Source of the DNA: Methanobacteriota archaeon
GTDB taxonomy: Archaea > Thermoplasmatota > Thermoplasmata > UBA10834
NCBI GenBank assembly: GCA_020347565.1
Contig: CP070732.1
Coordinates: 343,921 to 407,920 of the forward strand
Reading direction: 5' to 3'
Length of the DNA: 64,000 nt
Shown here: piece by piece, positions 42,589 to 51,583 of the stretch
Position numbering within the stretch: position 1 is the stretch's first letter
Layout: every line of letters begins with the position of its first letter
The notes under the pieces: model-generated
Database searches by the model: none
What the model was told of the DNA's origin: nothing
The model's input: the letters and a program-made list of their open reading frames with translations, nothing else
Position numbers and translations under genes: made by a program

Positions 42589-43431
42589 TCAGTCCTTCGG
42601 CCTGCTCACCCCTCCGAGTCCCAGCTCGGAGCGCAGGCCATCGACGACCTCGGGGCGAATATCCCTCGCGAGCGGGCGAGACCTGCGGGCCAGCTCAAGA
42701 TCCGTAAGCTCTATCTCGGCCTCGACGATGTCCTCCTTGAGGTTCTCTGCCCTGGCTATCGCCTCGCCCGTCGGGTCGTAAACGACGCTTCCGCCGCTGA
42801 ACACCAGGCTGCCGTGTACGCCGACCATGTTGACATAAGCCACGAATACGCCGTTCTCCACTGCGCGCGCGGGCATAACGCGCTCGAAGCTGTTCCTTGA
42901 TGTCGTCGGAGCGGCAGATATGTTCACTATCATCTGAGCACCTCTCAGCGCCTCCAGCTTCACCAGCTCGGGAAAGAAGATGTCGTAGCAGACCGTCATG
43001 CCAATCCTCGCATGCATTCCATCGGCAACCATCGCGTTCCTGCCCCCAGCGAAGAAGACTCTCTCCTCGAACGGGCCGAAGGTCGGGAGGTACATCTTAT
43101 CGTATCTGAAGAGGTCGCCTTGGCCTGTCGCCAGTAGACAAGAGTTGTAGATATGACCGTGAGCCCTTTCATCCTTCATCGGCATACCGAACACGACATC
43201 CTTCTGAGCTTCCTTCGCGAGCGAAACGACCTTGCGGACGAACGGCCCCTTCTCCGTCTCGGCCAGCTTGAAGAGGTCGTCCCGGGGCATGTAGCCAGTC
43301 ATGTTCAGCTCTGGGAAGATGACTATCCGGCCCTTCGAGCTGGTGACTACACTGCGCATCTTCCGGAAGTTGGAATCCTTGCTGTGTAGCCGACAGTTGA
43401 CCTGCGCCAGCGTCACGGTCGTTTTGGTCAT
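42589..43431 (-). CDS. Nitrilase-superfamily amidohydrolase, possible glutaminase partner of NadE
   Basis: A protein of 280 residues with the triad Glu in FPELNMTGY, Lys in YDKMYLP and Cys in GMTVCYDIFFPE. It resembles the glutaminase domain of glutamine-dependent NAD synthetases more than the aguB product. It is divergent from nadE with a gap of about 100 bases, so it may supply ammonia to NadE as a separate subunit. Another amidase role is possible. Confidence 0.7.
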   Translation of the reverse strand: MTKTTVTLAQVNCRLHSKDSNFRKMRSVVTSSKGRIVIFPELNMTGYMPRDDLFKLAETEKGPFVRKVVSLAKEAQKDVVFGMPMKDERAHGHIYNSCLLATGQGDLFRYDKMYLPTFGPFEERVFFAGGRNAMVADGMHARIGMTVCYDIFFPELVKLEALRGAQMIVNISAAPTTSRNSFERVMPARAVENGVFVAYVNMVGVHGSLVFSGGSVVYDPTGEAIARAENLKEDIVEAEIELTDLELARRSRPLARDIRPEVVDGLRSELGLGGVSRPKD

Positions 43432-43501
43432 CAGAGTCGCAAACGGGCTTGCCGGTAGATTATGATTGGGCCTTCGCAGGAGGCCACACGACCATAACGG
43501 C

Positions 43502-43507
43502 TATATT
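43502..43507 (+). promoter_or_regulatory. TATA box of nadE
   Basis: TATATT about 25-29 bases before the ATG at 43531, predicting a leaderless or nearly leaderless transcript. Confidence 0.5.
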
Positions 43508-43530
43508 CGGACCAGTCCATCCACGCGTTG

Positions 43531-44349
43531 ATGTCCGGCGGCAATGCGAGTCCCGAGACTGTGGACGTGATACGCCACTTCCTGTCCGAGAAGCTGCGCA
43601 AAACAGGCTCGAAGGGCTACGTCCTCGGCGTCAGCGGAGGAATGGACTCGGCTGTGGTGCTTAAGCTCGCAACGAAAGCAGTCGGGAATGGTATGGTGCT
43701 TGCCCTGCTGATGCCGGATAAGGACTCGTCCAGGGATGACGTGCGCCTGGCGAAGACACTCTGCGAAGCGGAAGGCGTTCGATATAAGATCATCGACATC
43801 TCGGCTATGATGGACGCCTTCAGAGGGGCCGTCGGCAGGAAGGCGGGCAGGGGCAGCCTGGCGAACGCGAAGGCAAGGGCTAGGATGATGCTTCTGTATC
43901 ACTACGCCGGCACGGAGAGGAGACTAGTCCTCGGTACGACGAACAAGAGCGAGCTACTGATCGGCTACTTCACGAAGTACGGAGACGGCGGAGCGGATCT
44001 CGAGCCGATTGGAGACCTCTACAAGACGGATGTGCGACGCCTGGCCGAACGGCTGGAGGTTCCGAAGGAGATCATGGACCGGCCGCCGTCGGCCGGACTC
44101 TGGAAAGGGCAGACCGACGAAGAGGACATCGGCCTTCCTTACGAGAAGCTGGACGTCATACTCCGCGGAATTGAGCTCGCAATTGACGAACGGACGAATG
44201 CCCGGAGAGCGGATGTCCCCGTTGGAGAAGTCAGGAGGATATCGGACCTGGTCAGGCTCTCCTCGCACAAACGCAAGTTCCCTCCTGTCGCCAAGATCGG
44301 TTACAGGACCCCTGGATTCGACTGGAGAGAGGGCGACGAGGACCTGTGA
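43531..44349 (+). CDS. nadE: NAD+ synthetase
   Basis: A protein of 272 residues with the PP-loop motif GVSGGMDSAVV near residue 35 and GTTNKSELLIGYFTKYGDGGADLEPIGDLYKT, diagnostic of NadE. It amidates nicotinic acid adenine dinucleotide using ATP. It lacks its own glutaminase domain, so it uses free ammonia or ammonia from a partner such as the nitrilase-like protein encoded divergently. The ATG at 43531 fits the TATA box better than the TTG one codon upstream. Confidence 0.94.
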   Translation: MSGGNASPETVDVIRHFLSEKLRKTGSKGYVLGVSGGMDSAVVLKLATKAVGNGMVLALLMPDKDSSRDDVRLAKTLCEAEGVRYKIIDISAMMDAFRGAVGRKAGRGSLANAKARARMMLLYHYAGTERRLVLGTTNKSELLIGYFTKYGDGGADLEPIGDLYKTDVRRLAERLEVPKEIMDRPPSAGLWKGQTDEEDIGLPYEKLDVILRGIELAIDERTNARRADVPVGEVRRISDLVRLSSHKRKFPPVAKIGYRTPGFDWREGDEDL

Positions 44350-44459
44350 ACGGCCCATTCGAATGGATATTTTCGCTCAGGGACATATTAATAGTCAGTA
44401 GGCTATAGAGGCGGCCAGCAATAGCCCTGAGAGATGACCAGTAGCGGGGCTCCGGGGGG

Positions 44460-45665
44460 ATGAACATCAGGCGTCCATCGATTTGCTTGTGTGCCTGCAC
44501 CCTGTTGACGATCATCCTGATGACTCCGAGCATCGTCGTCGGAGATCACGCGATGTGGCAGGGGCCGCCAACAGAACCGAACAGGAAGCCCGATGGCGGA
44601 CAGGGCGCTTCGTGGACAGTAGCCCTTTTCGTCAGCGGGGACAACAACCTCGAGAAGTACTGGGGCGAGAACAGCCGGCTGTCGCTGGAGAACTTGCCGG
44701 AGAGCTCTGGCATGAGTGTTGTTGCGTTGATGGATTGGGTGGAGCAGAATGGCACCTTCCTGTACGAGATATCAGGAGGTGTGACCACTGAGGTGGCGGC
44801 GTTCGACGAGATGAACTTCGGCGACGGCGCCACGTTCCAATGGTTCCTCACTGAGATGAGCACGAGATACCCGTCGGACAGACTCGCGGTGATAGGCTGG
44901 GACCATGGATACGCATGGAGATACTTCAGCGATGACTCGACGTCCGGCGATAGGATTACAATGCCGGAACTCCAGGCGGCGGTCGAAGGCGCAGGAGTCT
45001 TCATTGACGTGTTGGCGTTCGACGCGTGCAACATGGCCTCCATAGAAGTAGTGTACCAGATGTCGCTGACGAACCAGGTCGGCATACTTGTTGGCTCTGA
45101 AGAGTCTATTCCTCTGGACGGTTACCCGTACGACCTCATGTTGACCCCGTTGGCGGAAGACCCATCTAGGACGCCCGAGCAATTGGCAGCAGACATGGTG
45201 TCTGGCTGGGGTGAGTTCTATGGTCCGGAGACATGGGCCAAGACCAATTGCCTGTCCGCAACGGACGTGCGGAGCCTGGGGATGCAGGGCGCCGTGCTCG
45301 AGGATTGGTGCAGAGCCATGCACGACAGACTCGATGAGTACGAGTGGAACTACAAGAGCGCGCTCAAGGCGTCAATCAGCGCGTGGGCCACTTGCGAGCA
45401 CGTGGACGTGGGAGACCTCTGCGTCCAGTTGCTGGCGGATGATGGCATCACCGATGAGGCTCTGAGGACAGCGACCGTCTCGGTCGCGGACACTATAGGG
45501 TCGTCGGTAATCGCCTTCTGGAACGCCGAAGAGGTGGCGGCCTTCACCGGGCTGACGCTCTACTGGGGCCTGGCAGGGGACTGGACGACTTACAGCGACG
45601 CCTACGCAGAAGTGGCTTTCGCGGAGGACACGGGCTGGTGGCTGTTCCTCGACGAGTACAACTGA
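44460..45665 (+). CDS. Secreted clostripain-like (C11) cysteine protease, copy 1
   Basis: A protein of 401 residues with a signal peptide (IRRPSICLCACTLLTIIL). The C11 catalytic pair is His149 in WDHGYAW and Cys190 in FDACNMA, and SGDNNLEKYW near residue 60 and GSEESIPLDGYPYD are typical. Likely exported for extracellular protein breakdown. A GGGGGG ribosome binding site is directly upstream and a TATA-like CATATTAATAG lies near 44383. A paralogue lies 1.7 kb downstream. Confidence 0.87.
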   Translation: MNIRRPSICLCACTLLTIILMTPSIVVGDHAMWQGPPTEPNRKPDGGQGASWTVALFVSGDNNLEKYWGENSRLSLENLPESSGMSVVALMDWVEQNGTFLYEISGGVTTEVAAFDEMNFGDGATFQWFLTEMSTRYPSDRLAVIGWDHGYAWRYFSDDSTSGDRITMPELQAAVEGAGVFIDVLAFDACNMASIEVVYQMSLTNQVGILVGSEESIPLDGYPYDLMLTPLAEDPSRTPEQLAADMVSGWGEFYGPETWAKTNCLSATDVRSLGMQGAVLEDWCRAMHDRLDEYEWNYKSALKASISAWATCEHVDVGDLCVQLLADDGITDEALRTATVSVADTIGSSVIAFWNAEEVAAFTGLTLYWGLAGDWTTYSDAYAEVAFAEDTGWWLFLDEYN

Positions 45666-45699
45666 GGCCCCGGGCGTTATTCGACAGGGCTTCGATTCA

Positions 45700-46575
45700 T
45701 CAGAGGCACGACTTCGGTACGATCATCTTGGCAGCCACGAGCGGGTCCACGACCTGAGATATCGCAAGGTCGCATGTCGCACTTGCCAGCAGGTACGCCT
45801 CCTCGAAATCGACCCCGGAAGCGCGCATGATCAGCGAGATGGCGTCCAAGGTCGCGAGCCTGGCAGCGTCGTCCAGTGTGTCCGCAGCCGCATAGCATAT
45901 CCAATCCGTTGGCGTTTCGATCAGGGGGCGCTTGACGTCCACGTCCTCTGCTCCGCTGAAGGTCGCCTCTATCTCGGCAGAGACTTCTATCCCGGTACCG
46001 CTGACCTCTCCGTCGCCCATCACAGCGTGGACGTCCCCCAGCGACACCATCGCACCGTCCACGAACGTTGGGAGGTATACCTTCGCCCCCTTCCGGGCCT
46101 CCTTCGTGTCCATGTTGCCTCCAAAATCGCCCGGGTGGAATGTGGGAATACGCCCGGACGGCGGTGACACGCCTATCACACCTACGTGAGGGTCAATTGG
46201 CAAGGCTATCGAATCCGACCAGTGCGCCCTATCGTCGCGAATCTCGACGACCTTCGTCCTGGAGCGCTTTACCAGCTCGGCCAGGTTGCCGAGCTTGGAG
46301 GAGCACGCTATGACTCCCCAGGCCCCGCACCTGATGTCTTCTAGGTCTGCGCAGAGCGTGTCCCCCTTCGAAAGGCCTCTGACGCATATTGGACCCGTCG
46401 CGGGGTTGACCGCGGACATATCAACGTCGTCGAAGAGCTGATCTGAGGAAGTGAGCTGGCCACTGAACGCGTCCTGCGTCTCTATAAGCACCCGTTCGCC
46501 CTCGTCGACGTGATATGCCGGTTCGTTCTCCGCAGCGAATTCGTATATCGCCCTCTCCTTGCTGAGACGGTTCAA
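45700..46575 (-). CDS. Acetamidase/formamidase family protein
   Basis: A protein of 291 residues of the FmdA/AmdA family: PATGPICVRG near the N-terminus, PHVGVIGVSPPSG, HPGDFGGNMDTK and GDVHAVMGDGEVSGTGIE. Family members hydrolyse formamide, acetamide or similar short amides to ammonia and acid. It starts with TTG, with ATG-less upstream sequence; the start is uncertain by some codons. It is not in an operon. Confidence 0.87.
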   Translation of the reverse strand: MNRLSKERAIYEFAAENEPAYHVDEGERVLIETQDAFSGQLTSSDQLFDDVDMSAVNPATGPICVRGLSKGDTLCADLEDIRCGAWGVIACSSKLGNLAELVKRSRTKVVEIRDDRAHWSDSIALPIDPHVGVIGVSPPSGRIPTFHPGDFGGNMDTKEARKGAKVYLPTFVDGAMVSLGDVHAVMGDGEVSGTGIEVSAEIEATFSGAEDVDVKRPLIETPTDWICYAAADTLDDAARLATLDAISLIMRASGVDFEEAYLLASATCDLAISQVVDPLVAAKMIVPKSCL

Positions 46576-46684
46576 TTCCTCACCATCGCGGGATGGGACC
46601 GTCCCTCACCCAAATCTACCTTTGCCCGGAGAGAGTTGCCCCCAAAGTTTATGTAATGTTCCTCGATTTGGATGCTTCGACCAG

Positions 46685-46788
46685 GCTCCCGTAGTGTAGT
46701 CCGGCCAATCATTCGAGCCTCTCGCGGAACACCCGGAAGTCGGCTCCGGAGCAAGCTCGATACCCGGGTTCGAATCCCGGCGGGAGCA
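46685..46788 (+). tRNA. tRNA-Glu (CTC) with a 29-nt intron
   Basis: The acceptor stem GCTCCCG pairs with CGGGAGC and the discriminator is A. T arm CCGGG-TTCGAAT-CCCGG. The D arm closely resembles archaeal tRNA-Glu. The anticodon stem CGAGC/GCTCG encloses CTC at 46721-46723. The intron is 46725-46753. A good bulge-helix-bulge forms: exon CTCT with intron GGAG as the 4-bp helix, and 3-nt bulges at both splice sites. A TATA-like GTTTATGT lies at 46648-46655. Confidence 0.93.
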
Positions 46789-46816
46789 CTCCCCCTTGCG
46801 GATTCTCACAACCGCT

Positions 46817-47230
46817 TCAGCGCTTGGTCTTGCACTCGTCGGATCCCTTGAGTTCTATGAGCGACTTCCTGAGCGTGACAACATCGCCGTAGCCAGCTAT
46901 CGTCTCCACTGGCAGACATATCTTCACTGAGCCAAGGAGAGGCTTGTTGAATCCAAGCTCGCGAGTCGCATCATCGCTGAGTCCGACCTTCAGATGCGTT
47001 ACCCTCCACTGCTTCGGGTCAACGTTCACGCCATCCACCTCTCCAAGGGTGTATGAATCTGCAGCTATCACTCTCACTCCGTTCAATCTTGTTGCGTCCA
47101 TCACCTCGGCCACCTCCACCTCTAGCGGTCGAACACACGGATAACCGTTGTCCCGACAGGATTCGGCCCTCTTCCTTTCGCCACACACATCAAGAGATAC
47201 ACACCGCTCCGAAGCTGCCTCACTGACCAT
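46817..47230 (-). CDS. PRC-barrel domain protein
   Basis: A protein of up to 137 residues. The C-terminal 90 residues are a PRC-barrel: NGVRVIAADSYTLGEVDGV, then VTHLKVGLSD and PVETIAGYGDVVTLR. Archaeal single-domain PRC proteins are about this size and are thought to bind RNA or proteins. The first 43 residues hold several cysteines and have no family match; a start at 47101 (MDATRLNGVRV) would remove them and may be the true one. Confidence 0.7.
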   Translation of the reverse strand: MVSEAASERCVSLDVCGERKRAESCRDNGYPCVRPLEVEVAEVMDATRLNGVRVIAADSYTLGEVDGVNVDPKQWRVTHLKVGLSDDATRELGFNKPLLGSVKICLPVETIAGYGDVVTLRKSLIELKGSDECKTKR

Positions 47231-47316
47231 GAGGATTGGGCAAGCATTTTTCTATGACTTCGGTCATCGGGGAAGGGTCAGTATCCAATGATGACACTGA
47301 CTCAGGGGGGAGCTAG

Positions 47317-48516
47317 TTGAATGTCAAGAGGATGATAAGCTTTGTCTCCGTGATGGCGGTCTGCTCATTGACGATGACCAGCATGGCCCAGGGCAAGCAG
47401 GGCTCTTCTCATCCGGAGACTTGGACGGTGATGTTATACGTAGCTGCGGACAACGACCTAGAGATGTACTGGGAGGGCGCTAGCCTGGCGGCGCTCCTGA
47501 ACCTGCCGAGCACAGATGCGGTGACCTTTGTCGCGTACGTTGACCTCATGAGCACGCAGGGGACGCAGATCATCGAAGTCGACGGCGCTGACCAACAGGT
47601 CCTCGAGACTCTGGAGGAGAAGAACTTCGCCGACGCGGAGACGCTCGAGTGGGCACTGTCGGACGTCGCCGAGAGGTTCCCATCGGATTACCTTGCCGCA
47701 ATCGCTTGGGATCACGGCAGCGCGTGGAACGGCTTCTGCGGCGACTACACCTCCGATGATTGGATGTACCTCGACGAGCTGTACGAGGCAGTCGTCGGAG
47801 CGCAGGTACACATAGACATCATCGGATTCGACGCTTGCGCGATGGCCAGCGTCGAGACGATATACTCTGTCGCTACGACGGGACTGGTCGACATAGTCGT
47901 GGGATCAGAGGAGCTCGTCGCAGGTGACGGATTCCCCTACGACCTGATGTTCGCTCCGCTTGTGGAGGAGGAGGGCAGGACGCCTGTTCAGGTCGCGTCG
48001 GACATGATCGACGGCTGGGAGGCGTACTACTCTGAGATAACTTGGGGGTGGTACGCGACGCTCAGCGCCGTAGACACCAGCTCGATACACGACACCGTGG
48101 GCGTCATAGGCGACTGGACGGAAATCATGTTGGACAGGCTGGAGTCCTACCGCTACGACTACAGGACGGCTCTCAGGGACTGCGAATGGGTGTCGTGCAT
48201 ATCACACTACCAGGTCGATATGGTCGACCTTGGGAGACATCTGATATCTAGTTCATCCATCGCCGACGACGATGAATTCATCGAGGCCACCGAGGACATG
48301 ATGCGGTGCGTGACAGACGCCGTCATCGCGATGTACAACCCGGAGAAGAAGGCGGATTGCGGAGGCGTATCGATGTACTGGGCATATCACAACTGGGAAT
48401 GGAGATACTACTGGGTGGATTACATGACCAACGTCCCGTTCGCTACGGAGACGGTCTGGGGTGACTTCCTCTACGAGTACAACTCCCTCACTTGCGGCTG
48501 GTTCCCTGTGAAGTAG
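47317..48516 (+). CDS. Secreted clostripain-like (C11) cysteine protease, copy 2
   Basis: A protein of 399 residues with a signal peptide and the same C11 design as the copy at 44460: AADNDLEMYW, His133 in WDHGSAW and Cys174 in FDACAMA, GSEELVAGDGFPYD. The two share order and motifs throughout but differ at many residues, so the duplication is old. The start is TTG with GGGGGG upstream. Confidence 0.87.
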   Translation: MNVKRMISFVSVMAVCSLTMTSMAQGKQGSSHPETWTVMLYVAADNDLEMYWEGASLAALLNLPSTDAVTFVAYVDLMSTQGTQIIEVDGADQQVLETLEEKNFADAETLEWALSDVAERFPSDYLAAIAWDHGSAWNGFCGDYTSDDWMYLDELYEAVVGAQVHIDIIGFDACAMASVETIYSVATTGLVDIVVGSEELVAGDGFPYDLMFAPLVEEEGRTPVQVASDMIDGWEAYYSEITWGWYATLSAVDTSSIHDTVGVIGDWTEIMLDRLESYRYDYRTALRDCEWVSCISHYQVDMVDLGRHLISSSSIADDDEFIEATEDMMRCVTDAVIAMYNPEKKADCGGVSMYWAYHNWEWRYYWVDYMTNVPFATETVWGDFLYEYNSLTCGWFPVK

Positions 48517-48549
48517 GCTGGCACAGCACCAACGGCAGCGGCTCGCCCG

Positions 48550-48942
48550 TTAGCCGACGGGGCTTGAGGTGGATATGAAGCGTATCGAGCGGACGCCTCT
48601 TATCTTCCGGACCTTTCGCAGTATCTCCCTGAGTGCGGTGTTCGGTCCCCGCGCGATGATCAGCTCCATGCATTGACCGCGCTCCAGATGGAGATGCAAC
48701 ATCATTTGTATCTCCTCGTACCGGTGTTGCAGGACTGAGAGCTCGCCCCTCGGACCGTGCTCGTCGTATATGGCGGTGATCACGAGCTGATTGGCCCCGT
48801 CCGAGCGCTCCCACTCCGCCTCGTCTACGAACGATCGTATCGCCTCTCGCATGCCGTCAGACCGGGAGTTGAAGCCCTTGGAGGTCAGAACCTCATCGAA
48901 TCGCACCAGTAGCTCCCTTGGTATCGACAGGCTCACTATCAT
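48550..48942 (-). CDS. nikR: NikR-like nickel-responsive transcription regulator
   Basis: A protein of 130 residues: an N-terminal ribbon-helix-helix (IVSLSIPRELLVRFDEVL, RSDGMREAIRSFV) and a C-terminal ACT-like domain with nickel ligands His73, His83, His85 and Cys91 in the spacing of NikR (HLHLERGQC). NikR represses nickel uptake or hydrogenase genes when nickel is plentiful. No nickel transporter is in the window; the [NiFe]-hydrogenase and hyp genes are its likely link. Confidence 0.88.
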   Translation of the reverse strand: MIVSLSIPRELLVRFDEVLTSKGFNSRSDGMREAIRSFVDEAEWERSDGANQLVITAIYDEHGPRGELSVLQHRYEEIQMMLHLHLERGQCMELIIARGPNTALREILRKVRKIRGVRSIRFISTSSPVG

Positions 48943-49012
48943 CAGTGCTGTGAAGGAAGCTGCGGATATTTCAGGGTTATTAGGCTGTCGGCCGAAAGAT
49001 AATAATCGGCCT

Positions 49013-49681
49013 TCACATTCTATTCAGCTTGCCGAGGAGCGTCTCTGAGTTCGTCACGAGCGCCTCACGCACGGCCTCGGAACCCAGTCCTGCGCCTCGC
49101 GCCACCGAAGTGGCGGACGCCATGGTGCTCATATCCTCCGGTCCGTGAAGGTCCGTGTTCACCAGTAGTTTCGCCCCGGTCGCTTCGGCGACCCTTGCGA
49201 TATGGCCGTTCGCCAGCGAGTGCCCCTTTCTGCAGCTGATCTCAAGGTAGACGCCGTTGCCCTCGGCCAGCTCAGCGTCCTTCTCTGATATCACGCCCGG
49301 GTGCGCGAGGATGTCCACCTCCGGATTCGACGCCGCCGCTCGGTTCGTCCCAGGCTCCACTGGCTCCACCGGAGTCTCGCCATGCACGACGATAAGCTCC
49401 GCACCTGCAGACCTTGCCAGCTTGACCGCTTCATCGATGAGGGCTACGGGAACGTGGGTTATCTCAACACCTGGTATCGCTTCAATCCCCCACGCGCTCA
49501 CCTTCGCACAGTCCTTAGCCACGTGTCGGACGACCCATTCTATGCTCGAGAACGAGGCGTGGTCTGTGATAGCCACGGCCCGGTGGTCTGCCACCGCTGC
49601 CCTTCTGATGAGCTCCATCGGTATCAGCTCGCCGTCGCTGAAGAGGGAATGCGTGTGGAAATCGCATCTCCTGGCCCTCAT
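49013..49681 (-). CDS. PHP-domain phosphoesterase, probable histidinol-phosphatase
   Basis: A protein of 222 residues of the PHP fold with [12 protein letters not shown] at the N-terminus, [19 protein letters not shown] and a late NTDLHG that supply metal ligands. As the last gene of the histidine operon, overlapping hisIE by four bases, it most likely removes phosphate from histidinol phosphate, the one step no other gene here covers. A PHP-type tRNA or polymerase-related function is less likely. Confidence 0.75.
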   Translation of the reverse strand: MRARRCDFHTHSLFSDGELIPMELIRRAAVADHRAVAITDHASFSSIEWVVRHVAKDCAKVSAWGIEAIPGVEITHVPVALIDEAVKLARSAGAELIVVHGETPVEPVEPGTNRAAASNPEVDILAHPGVISEKDAELAEGNGVYLEISCRKGHSLANGHIARVAEATGAKLLVNTDLHGPEDMSTMASATSVARGAGLGSEAVREALVTNSETLLGKLNRM

Positions 49682-50265
49682 TTTCGTCTCTCCTCCAGTT
49701 CTTTGTAGATGTCCTGTATCGTTATGCCCTCGTCGTACAGCAAGACGAGCAGATGGTATATCAGGTCCGCCGCCTCGCAGATGACTTCGTCCCTGCGCTT
49801 GTCCTTCGCCGCGATTATGACCTCTGAGGATTCCTCAGCCACTTTCTTGAGTAGCAGATTCCTGTTTCTGAGTAGTTTGTATGTGTACGAGTTCTCTCGT
49901 TGGGTCTGCTTCCTATCCTCGAATACCCTGAACAGCTCAGCGATTATGTCGTTCGGGCCTATCGGCTTGTCTAAGAAGCACGAGTACGTGCCGTTATGGC
50001 ATGCGACTCCCGTCTGCTCCACCCTGGCAAGCAGCGCGTCCTCGTCGCAGTCTTTGAGCAGTTCCACGACCTTCTGTACGTTGCCGGATGTCTCGCCCTT
50101 CTTCCAGACCTGTTGCCTGGAACGGCTCCAGTAGTGCATGTACCCTGTCTTCCTAGTGAGCTCCAAGGCTTCGTCGTTGGTGTACGCGACCATCAACACG
50201 TTGTTGTTCCTCACATCCTGCACAACGACCGGTATCAAGTCATCAGCGCTGCTCAACAACACCAC
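49678..50265 (-). CDS. hisI: Bifunctional phosphoribosyl-AMP cyclohydrolase/phosphoribosyl-ATP pyrophosphatase HisIE
   Basis: A protein of about 195 residues. The N-terminal half is HisI ([36 protein letters not shown]), the C-terminal half HisE ([34 protein letters not shown]). It does steps two and three of histidine synthesis. The GTG start at 50265 overlaps hisF by 13 bases; a TTG at 50258 in a TTGA-type overlap is also possible. Confidence 0.93.
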   Translation of the reverse strand: MVLLSSADDLIPVVVQDVRNNNVLMVAYTNDEALELTRKTGYMHYWSRSRQQVWKKGETSGNVQKVVELLKDCDEDALLARVEQTGVACHNGTYSCFLDKPIGPNDIIAELFRVFEDRKQTQRENSYTYKLLRNRNLLLKKVAEESSEVIIAAKDKRRDEVICEAADLIYHLLVLLYDEGITIQDIYKELEERRK

Positions 50266-51020
50266 CTCACAGGGATGCCCTTCTCAGCAAGGGTTCGTTT
50301 GACATCCCCCACTGAGTACTGATCATAATGGAATATGGAGGCTGCCAGAGCGGCATCGGCCTCGCCTATGGAGAGCACATCCACGATGTGTTGGACCGTG
50401 CCGCAGCCTCCAGATGCGATCACAGGGACCGTCACGGCTCGAACGACACTTCTCGTGAGCTCGATGTCATAGCCACTCCTGACGCCGTCACAATCCATGC
50501 TAGTTAGGAGTATCTCACCGGCGCCCAGCTCGCAGACCTCCTTCGCCCACTCGACAGCATCACGCTCGGAGGAACGCGTGCCTGAGTGCGTGTGGACCTC
50601 CCAACCTCCGTCGGTTTTCTTGGCGTCGATCGCTACGACGACGCATTGGCTTCCGAACGCTTCGGCGCACTCGGTAATCAGCGCAGGTTCCGCCACCGCA
50701 GCCGTGTTGACGGAGACCTTGTCGGCGCCGACCCTGAGCATCTTCCTGACGTCGTCGAACGACCTCACGCCACCCCCCACTGTCAAGGGCACGAACAGCC
50801 GCTCCGCTGTCTTCCGAACGGCGGCTCTCAGGGTCTCATCGCCCATGAGCGAGGCTTTGACGTCGAGGAACACTATCTCATCGGCGCCCTGCTCCTGATA
50901 CTTCACGGCCAGCTCCGGGGGGTCTCCAACAGCGGTCAGCCCCTCGAACCGGACTCCTTTCACGACGACTCCGTCGCGAACATCTAGGCACGGGATTATC
51001 CTCTTAGTTAGAGATATCAT
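50253..51020 (-). CDS. hisF: Imidazole glycerol phosphate synthase subunit HisF
   Basis: A protein of 255 residues, a TIM barrel with [15 protein letters not shown] at the N-terminus and [10 protein letters not shown] and ASGGCGT phosphate-binding loops. With HisH it makes imidazole glycerol phosphate and AICAR. The ATG at 51020 overlaps the hisB stop as ATGA, like other joins in the operon, and is preferred to the upstream start at 51032. Confidence 0.95.
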   Translation of the reverse strand: MISLTKRIIPCLDVRDGVVVKGVRFEGLTAVGDPPELAVKYQEQGADEIVFLDVKASLMGDETLRAAVRKTAERLFVPLTVGGGVRSFDDVRKMLRVGADKVSVNTAAVAEPALITECAEAFGSQCVVVAIDAKKTDGGWEVHTHSGTRSSERDAVEWAKEVCELGAGEILLTSMDCDGVRSGYDIELTRSVVRAVTVPVIASGGCGTVQHIVDVLSIGEADAALAASIFHYDQYSVGDVKRTLAEKGIPVRWCC

Positions 51021-51583
51021 CTCACCTCCCACTTCACCGAGGATTTCGTCGACAGTGTCCTCCCCGCCGGCGCCATCGCCTCGCCCAACGCTCTGCCGAG
51101 CGCCTTGAAAGTCGCTTCGATGATGTGATGGTCGTCATTGCCCCTGAGCACGACGGTGTGGATGGTGGCCCTCAGCTCCATAGCAAACGACCTGACGAAG
51201 TGCGTATACATCTCATCCGGGATATCGATGTGAACAAACGGTCGGTCGATTAGGTCCACCGTGGCCTGCACGAGCGCCTCATCCATCGGCACGACGGCGT
51301 TCGCCATCCTGCGTATCGCCGCATCTCCTATCGCCTCCCTGTAGGCCCGGCCTAGAGTTATGGCAACGTCCTCCACCAGGTGATGGGCTATGTCGCCTCT
51401 GGCGGTCACAACCAGATCCACTTCGGAATACCTCGCAAGCGTTTCGACCATGTGCCGCAGGAAATCGTCTCCGATGTCGCAATCGATCGCTCCAGCTCCA
51501 TCGACGGAGAGCTCGACCTCCACCCGGGTCTCCCTCGTCTCCCTCACGACATGGGCTATCCGCTTTCCCTCCTCCTGGCTCAC
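51017..51583 (-). CDS. hisB: Imidazoleglycerol-phosphate dehydratase HisB
   Basis: A protein of 188 residues with the duplicated manganese-site histidine motifs HHLVEDVAI and DDHHIIEATFKALGRAL. It dehydrates imidazole glycerol phosphate. It is a stand-alone dehydratase with no phosphatase domain, which fits the PHP phosphatase at the operon end. Confidence 0.95.
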   Translation of the reverse strand: MSQEEGKRIAHVVRETRETRVEVELSVDGAGAIDCDIGDDFLRHMVETLARYSEVDLVVTARGDIAHHLVEDVAITLGRAYREAIGDAAIRRMANAVVPMDEALVQATVDLIDRPFVHIDIPDEMYTHFVRSFAMELRATIHTVVLRGNDDHHIIEATFKALGRALGEAMAPAGRTLSTKSSVKWEVR

